Of a stretch of DNA of 36,369 nucleotides, positions 32,151 to 36,369 are shown piece by piece. The notes below the pieces were generated by a model, which saw only the letters and a list, made by a program, of their open reading frames with translations, had not been told where the DNA came from and searched no databases. This stretch comes from Deltaproteobacteria bacterium (GTDB lineage Bacteria > Desulfobacterota > RBG-13-43-22). The stretch is from assembly GCA_016219225.1 (NCBI GenBank), contig JACRBX010000159.1:1-36369 (forward strand), in the 5' to 3' direction. Each line of letters opens with the position of its first letter. The first letter of the stretch is position 1. The translations under genes were made by a program, and so were the position numbers.

Positions 32151-32930
32151 CTATCCGGATTTCCGCCAGGAATCCTGGGCGATCAAGGCGGCACCCAGGG
32201 CACCGACCGTCTCAGGACTGTCCGGGACCCGGACTGATTGTCCCAGTCTGTTTTCCAGGGCCTTGACAAGCCCCAGGTTTTTCGCCCCGCCACCACTCAG
32301 GACCAGGTTATTCCCGATTTTTACCCGGTTTAACAACTCCATCAGGCGATCGGCCACCGATTCATGGATGCCTGAAACGATATGGTCTTTGGGAACCCCC
32401 TTATGAATATTGGAAATGACTTCGGATTCGGCGAATACGGCACAGAAACTGCTGATCCTGGCCTTACCGCCGGCCTGAACGGCTGCGATCCCCATTTTCT
32501 CTATCGATAGATTCATAATCTTGGCCATGGTCTCCAAAAATATCCCGGTTCCGGCGGCACATTTGGAGTTAACGGTAAAATCGGCCACCCGTCCGCCCTC
32601 CTCTAATTTCACAGCCCGGCTCCCTTCCGCACCGATATCGAGCACGCCTTTGGCCGACGGAATCAGATAAAAAGCGCCTCGGGCATGACAAATCGGATCC
32701 GATTTTTTCTTCCAGCTCGACGGAGTCGAACCTTTGCCTATTCCGGTTGCCAGGATGCCCGATATTTTCCCGAAGGAAACACCGGCCTCCCAAGCCGCCT
32801 GGTTAAAGATTTCTTCATAGGAAATATCCTCATCCCCGCTTATCAGAACCTTGGCGAAACAGGGTCTCCCATGGTTCAAAAGCACTATCTTGATAGTCGT
32901 TGTCCCAATATCAATACCGCCAAAAACCAC
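32151..32930 (-). CDS. BcrA/BadF/HgdC-family ATPase, BzdQ-like subunit
   Basis: 259 residues from a GTG at 32930, nine bases after the stop of the BzdN-like gene, so the two are coupled. The N-terminal phosphate loop GGIDIGTTTIKIVL and cluster cysteines C124 (NSKCAAGTGIF) and C163 (SSFCAVFAESEV) are intact. The second phosphate motif reads VLDIGAEGSRAV (residues 96-107) where a homodimeric activase has DIGGQD. Such asymmetry between two ATPase subunits is a feature of heterodimeric BcrA/BcrD-type pairs, so this with the next gene fits a reductase more than a homodimeric dehydratase activase. Confidence 0.87.
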   Translation of the reverse strand: MVFGGIDIGTTTIKIVLLNHGRPCFAKVLISGDEDISYEEIFNQAAWEAGVSFGKISGILATGIGKGSTPSSWKKKSDPICHARGAFYLIPSAKGVLDIGAEGSRAVKLEEGGRVADFTVNSKCAAGTGIFLETMAKIMNLSIEKMGIAAVQAGGKARISSFCAVFAESEVISNIHKGVPKDHIVSGIHESVADRLMELLNRVKIGNNLVLSGGGAKNLGLVKALENRLGQSVRVPDSPETVGALGAALIAQDSWRKSG

Positions 32931-32939
32931 GGCCCTGGC

Positions 32940-34118
32940 TCAAGCCCCGATCATCTCGATAAATGTTTCGATCCGGCCCCTCATCTGGTTCAATCCTTCC
33001 GGCGTATAATCCCCCTCCAAAAATAAAACCGGGATATGAAACACTTCCTTAATCTTCTCCTTTAAAAAAGGATTCTCCAGGGAACGGCATTCGCAGCAAT
33101 TCAGGTTGTAAAAGACGGCCCCCTTCACCTGATAACCCTCCATGGTCCTCTTGAGATAGTTCCAGCGAAACATGGGATAAGGTGCCTTCAGGGTTGCCGT
33201 GACGGTTGAACGGGGGCACGGGGTGGCCAGGGAGCGTTCGACCATGGCCTCCAGGGGCGGGATGGTGGGATTCAACGTAATCCCGCTGTAATGACTGCTT
33301 CCGGCACTGATGTCTTCGGAAACGACTTCTCCGCCACATTCCCCGATGATCTTGTACAATTCAGCGGTCTCCCGGTCCAGGGCACTGGCCGATAGATATA
33401 ACCTGACTTTCTTTTCGGGTTTATCCGGGCGAAGGGGAAGTTCCTTTAGATATTCCCGGAGCAGGGCATTATGTTCGTTTTTCGGCATCAGGAGGCCGGC
33501 AAATTCCACCTGCCAGGCCTCATAACCGGATATAAGAGGCGGATCCTGCTTCCTTAATTCATCCAATTGTTCCATTAAAGCATAGTGTTCGTTGTAAACC
33601 CCTATGGCCTCCTGCAGCATCTCATCTGTGATGAGTTGCTCACTCATCCTTTCCAGATATTGTTTAAAGGTCCGAAGCTGCATAAGATAAAAAGAATTGA
33701 CCTTCGGGCCCGTAACCTTTTCCGGATAATTCAAATAATAGACATAGGGATGGCTCTCCTGTCCTTCATTGAGGGGAGTGGTGCGGGGGCAAAGTTCCCG
33801 CCACCAGTATTCCAGTTTAGGGATCAGATCGCAGGTATTGGGGATGATCACACCGTCCAGATAATCATAAATGCCCCGGGCGGCCAGATCCAGACAACTC
33901 CGGACAAAACCGCATCCGTACTGGGGCACGTGATCCGGGACTACTTCTAATTTTTCGGAACTCCCGGCAATGCGTACCGGCAGTAGTCCGCTGGCATAGA
34001 TCATCTCCTCCGGGGTGATACAGCAGAAATAGCCTACGACCCTCTTTTGATTTCTTTCCTTCCATTTCCGGGCTATTTTGTGGCGGTTTTCTATAATTTC
34101 CTGAAAAACATTGTTCAT
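32940..34118 (-). CDS. Benzoyl-CoA reductase/2-hydroxyacyl-CoA dehydratase family, BcrC/BzdN-like subunit
   Basis: 392 residues (BcrC and BzdN are close to 380-390). Conserved cysteines occur in GYFCCITPEEMIYASG (C32, C33), YGCGFVRSCLDLAARG (C69, C75) and IPNTCDLI (C96), and the C-terminal cluster is YNLNCCECRSLENP (C341, C342, C344). The fold binds an iron-sulfur cluster that delivers low-potential electrons to the CoA-bound substrate. GGAG lies before the ATG. The gene stands between the B-like subunit and the two ATPases, giving an O-N-Q-P order overall. A 2-hydroxyacyl-CoA dehydratase role remains possible. Confidence 0.88.
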   Translation of the reverse strand: MNNVFQEIIENRHKIARKWKERNQKRVVGYFCCITPEEMIYASGLLPVRIAGSSEKLEVVPDHVPQYGCGFVRSCLDLAARGIYDYLDGVIIPNTCDLIPKLEYWWRELCPRTTPLNEGQESHPYVYYLNYPEKVTGPKVNSFYLMQLRTFKQYLERMSEQLITDEMLQEAIGVYNEHYALMEQLDELRKQDPPLISGYEAWQVEFAGLLMPKNEHNALLREYLKELPLRPDKPEKKVRLYLSASALDRETAELYKIIGECGGEVVSEDISAGSSHYSGITLNPTIPPLEAMVERSLATPCPRSTVTATLKAPYPMFRWNYLKRTMEGYQVKGAVFYNLNCCECRSLENPFLKEKIKEVFHIPVLFLEGDYTPEGLNQMRGRIETFIEMIGA

Positions 34119-34457
34119 AAGTTATTCTCCAGCACAAGGCGTTACAATGGTTTTGGCGATTGGGTTAAATCAACAGCCCAAGGAACGACACGTTGAGTAT
34201 GAAAACAATGAATGTCGAAGGTACAAACAACTTCCTAATTCAAAATTCATTATAACTACGGCCATTATTTGCGTCATTCCCGAATGTCTTTATCGGGAAT
34301 CCAGGTTTTTCAAGAAAATGAGAAATCAAGGCCGCTGGATTCCGGCTTAAACCATGCCGGAATGACGCATAAATGGGCGCATCGGTAAAAAGATTCGCTC
34401 CCGTATTATTCGTTATTCTCTTTTTTCTGTTTTCTCCGAACACCGAACTCCGAACTC
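34119..34457. other. 339-nt gap between BzdO-like and BzdN-like genes
   Basis: No gene seen. It holds an inverted pair of dRS3-like hairpins (34271-34369) and a heptad array (34435-34463). The remaining DNA shows no clear promoter. Confidence 0.5.
34271..34369. repeat. Inverted pair of dRS3-like hairpins
   Basis: The left copy 34271-34305 starts GCGTCATTCCCGA and ends TCGGGAATCCAGG. The right copy 34335-34369 starts CTGGATTCCGGC and ends GCCGGAATGACGC. Each is a hairpin, and the two are mirror images of each other, as in the pair at 28557-28638. Confidence 0.7.
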
Positions 34458-34463
34458 TTAACT
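34435..34463. repeat. Intergenic heptad quasi-repeat (CCGAACT words)
   Basis: CCGAACA, CCGAACT, CCGAACT, CTTAACT immediately after the BzdO-like gene. It shares its word with the arrays near 14.3, 15.7 and 29.3 kb. Confidence 0.65.
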
Positions 34464-35846
34464 TCGATTCAGCAGTTGTTCCCCGAAGGCATCCAACCGG
34501 ACAAAGGCCTGGGATTCGGCAAAAATCCTTTCATCCACCAGGTCGCTTTCCAGGTTGACCGAGGGGACACTCAGTTCCTCCCTCAGGATCTTTGCGATCT
34601 CCACCACCGGGTAAACAATATACCGGCAGGTAATCAAATAGGCCAGAACCGCCCCATCGATCTTGTATTCCCTGGCCTCCTGGACAACCTCAGAAAGGGA
34701 ATCTCCGATACTAATGGGACCCGTTATGGCCCCGAGCCTGTTCTGAAAACACTTGATGGCCAGTTCCTTGATCGGGTCCTCCGGTCTGCGGGGAGGAAGC
34801 AGACCGGTGTTATAAAAAGTCTCCCAGACGAAAACACCGCCGATTTTCTCAAAATAGTTGAAGATGCCCATGTTAAACCAGGTCGGCAGGCCGTACCACA
34901 TGAGACGGAATTTCTCTTCAGGGATTACCCCGATTTTCTGGGCTACCCGTTCCTTAATCTCATCCCGTAAGGCGACAAAAAATTCATAGCATCGCCGGGT
35001 CCCCATTAAATAAAGTCTGGGGAAAGCACAGGCGAATCCATCGGCCGAAGACATGGGCGCCGGGACGGCCTTCCGCAATTGATAGATTTGACGCTCGATC
35101 TCCGCAGTCTTGTAGGACCATTCCAGGGCTTCATTGAGTTTGTCCGGGTTATATTTGTGTCCCGTCACATCTTCGATAAAGGCGATACAGTCTTCCCATT
35201 GAGAAACCATATAATCCAGATCGTAGTCCTTCGGACTGGTGACCAGTGGCCGCCTCCCTTTTTTAAACCGTGATTCGGGGAAAATAAGAGGTTGACGTCC
35301 GCTGGGCAGCGTGGCCGGCAAATCATGGGGCAATTCCGGGACATCCAGAAGGAAAAAGGGGACTTTCATCATCTGGGCCATGGTTTCAAACCATTTCATG
35401 CGGGCATCGCAGGTATAACTGGTGGAGATCATCAAGTCCGGCAGGGGAAGGCCTCCGAGGGGGGCTTCTTCCCAGGCATTATTCCTGATATTGTCGATCA
35501 CATATCCGAGCATGGCCCGGGCATAACCACAGATATAATCCCGGAAACCTTCGGCTTCGGCCACCTGGCAATATTTGACCGAATAGGTCGGGACGCTTTG
35601 ATCCCGGCTGTTTCCCAACCTTCGGGTGGAAAATAATGAAGCCGCCTGTTCAGGGAAAAAAGGCACTATATCCATAGCCCAGTATATTTCCTTGGGAAAT
35701 AAGGCGCAGGACCAGACCACCGGCTTCCCCTCTTTTTTCAGTTGATGTCCCCTGGCATACTCGTTCTTTTGCAATTCCCAGGCTTGCCTGGTAGCCGACA
35801 GCGTCTTCTTAGAGGCTTTTATTCCCTCTTTTTCCTTGGAAATCAT
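34458..35846 (-). CDS. Benzoyl-CoA reductase family, BcrB/BzdO-like subunit
   Basis: 462 residues (BzdO and BcrB are about 430-450). Cysteine positions and surroundings follow the BcrB/BzdO pattern: C47 in PVVWSCALFPKEIYWAMD, C106 in YICGYARAMLG and C146 in TSYTCDARMKWFETM. QLRKAVPAPMSS and PEEKFRLMWYGLPTWF are close to segments I recall in BzdO and not in 2-hydroxyglutaryl-CoA dehydratases. It should form the substrate-binding part of a two-electron, ATP-driven aryl-CoA reductase with the BzdN-like subunit. GAAGGAG precedes the ATG. The specific arene (benzoyl, methylbenzoyl or hydroxybenzoyl) cannot be told. Confidence 0.88.
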   Translation of the reverse strand: MISKEKEGIKASKKTLSATRQAWELQKNEYARGHQLKKEGKPVVWSCALFPKEIYWAMDIVPFFPEQAASLFSTRRLGNSRDQSVPTYSVKYCQVAEAEGFRDYICGYARAMLGYVIDNIRNNAWEEAPLGGLPLPDLMISTSYTCDARMKWFETMAQMMKVPFFLLDVPELPHDLPATLPSGRQPLIFPESRFKKGRRPLVTSPKDYDLDYMVSQWEDCIAFIEDVTGHKYNPDKLNEALEWSYKTAEIERQIYQLRKAVPAPMSSADGFACAFPRLYLMGTRRCYEFFVALRDEIKERVAQKIGVIPEEKFRLMWYGLPTWFNMGIFNYFEKIGGVFVWETFYNTGLLPPRRPEDPIKELAIKCFQNRLGAITGPISIGDSLSEVVQEAREYKIDGAVLAYLITCRYIVYPVVEIAKILREELSVPSVNLESDLVDERIFAESQAFVRLDAFGEQLLNRS

Positions 35847-35907
35847 AATACTCCTTCACGATGAAACAATTATTTAATCAACCGTTTGCTGATCCTTTGA
35901 TTCAGTC

Positions 35908-36303
35908 TCATGATCGGCATAGCCCGGCCTTATCCCGTTCTTGAAAGACTTCCTTTACTGCCGCCATACCATTCAAGGCAGCCGGAAATCCGGCATAGAC
36001 CGCCATTTGAATGATGATCTCGATGACTTCCTGGCGTGAACAGCCCACATTGAGGGCCCCTTGGATGTGCACCTTCAGTTGAGGTGCGGCATGGCCAAGA
36101 ACAGTCAATGCGGCAACAGCGGCGATCTCCCTGGATTTTAAATCTAGCCCCGGGCGGCTGTAAACGTCCCCGAAGGGAAATTCAATCAAATAATCGGCCA
36201 AACCGGGGGCAATATCCTTGAGACTCTCGATGACCCGATCCCCAACCTCCCCATCCACTTCCTTGAGTTTTTTTAATCCCCGTTCATATCGGTCGCTATT
36301 CAT
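35908..36303 (-). CDS. Carboxymuconolactone decarboxylase (CMD) family protein
   Basis: 131 residues with the CMD core LDLKSREIAAVAALTVLGHAAPQLKVHIQGALNVG and ECIIQMAVYAG-like SRQEVIEIIIQMAVYAGFP, given in part. The segment LGHAAPQLKVH has no Cys-x-x-Cys pair, so it is not an AhpD-type thiol peroxidase and is nearer to PcaC. PcaC-like proteins occur in anaerobes with no protocatechuate pathway, where their function is unknown. The gene stops at TGA-GAC-TGA. It starts 62 nt upstream of the BzdO-like gene and is likely co-transcribed with the reductase subunits. Confidence 0.85.
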   Translation of the reverse strand: MNSDRYERGLKKLKEVDGEVGDRVIESLKDIAPGLADYLIEFPFGDVYSRPGLDLKSREIAAVAALTVLGHAAPQLKVHIQGALNVGCSRQEVIEIIIQMAVYAGFPAALNGMAAVKEVFQERDKAGLCRS

Positions 36304-36335
36304 GGCAAGCTACCCCTTGTCTTTCTTGAAAAAAA

Positions 36336-36369
36336 CTAATCCTTGATTCCGGCCAAATACTTGACGATT
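36336..36369 (-). CDS. 3' end of an unidentified gene
   Basis: Reading in from the window edge on the minus strand, one frame gives IVKYLAGIKD followed by TAG at 36338-36336. It is 32 nt upstream of the CMD-family start, a typical operon spacing. Eleven codons are too few to name a family. Confidence 0.4.
   Translation of the reverse strand, partial: IVKYLAGIKD

Noticed and set aside
35900-35910. Possible selenocysteine at the TGA ending the CMD-family gene
   Set aside because: A second TGA follows two codons later and nothing family-like is encoded beyond.

Overview
All well-supported genes in this window lie on the minus strand, so transcription runs from high to low coordinates. The content suggests a strictly anaerobic, corrinoid- and ferredoxin-rich member of the Desulfobacterota (former Deltaproteobacteria) that degrades aromatic and short or branched fatty acids. 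The evidence is a 2-oxoacid:ferredoxin oxidoreductase, benzoyl-CoA-reductase-type subunits, two-CW and V4R signalling proteins, MtaA/MtrH methyltransferases and a probable selenoprotein. No rRNA, tRNA, CRISPR array or transposase was seen. The taxonomy is an inference.

Layout from right to left (the direction of transcription). 36.4-27.2 kb: the tail of an unknown gene, a carboxymuconolactone-decarboxylase-family protein, four subunits resembling a class I ATP-dependent benzoyl-CoA reductase (BzdO, BzdN, BzdQ, BzdP types), a split adenosylcobalamin-dependent acyl-CoA mutase with unusual active-site residues, a MaoC-type hydratase and TrmO. 27.1-20.1 kb: a PAS-PAS-AAA-Fis sigma-54 activator, a sigma-54 promoter with a possible upstream binding site, a VOR-type oxidoreductase (delta, alpha, beta, gamma), an IlvD-family dehydratase and a truncated second copy of trmO. 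20.1-17.2 kb: a DctPQM TRAP transporter. 16.9-6.1 kb: two thiolases, a crotonase, two acyl-CoA dehydrogenases and a cobalamin adenosyltransferase, followed by two V4R proteins, a Cys-rich PAS/GAF histidine kinase and a NarL-type regulator. 5.6-0 kb: a corrinoid methyl-transfer operon with two MtaA/UroD-family proteins, a thioredoxin-like protein, an MtrH-family methyltransferase and a NuoF-iron-sulfur/GltD fusion.

How the genes may work together (inference). IlvD plus VOR would turn a 2,3-dihydroxy acid into a 2-oxo acid and then an acyl-CoA such as isobutyryl-CoA, with reduced ferredoxin. A B12 mutase fed by the adenosyltransferase could rearrange an acyl-CoA, and the dehydrogenase/crotonase/thiolase set would take it to acetyl-CoA. 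A 3-hydroxyacyl-CoA dehydrogenase is not in the window. Reduced ferredoxin could feed the benzoyl-CoA-reductase-like enzyme. The methyltransferase block looks like a demethylation system, for example for methoxylated aromatics, although its corrinoid protein is not in view.

The most notable points are: (1) an MtaA-family gene with an in-frame UGA at the family's zinc-ligand cysteine and a SECIS-like hairpin just downstream; (2) a family of intergenic quasi-repeats, all with a 7-nt period but with a different word at nearly every locus, often arranged as inverted arms; (3) an acyl-CoA mutase with Leu and Asn where methylmalonyl-CoA mutase has Tyr89 and His244, next to a class I benzoyl-CoA-reductase-like set; (4) a strong sigma-54 promoter ahead of the VOR-IlvD operon.
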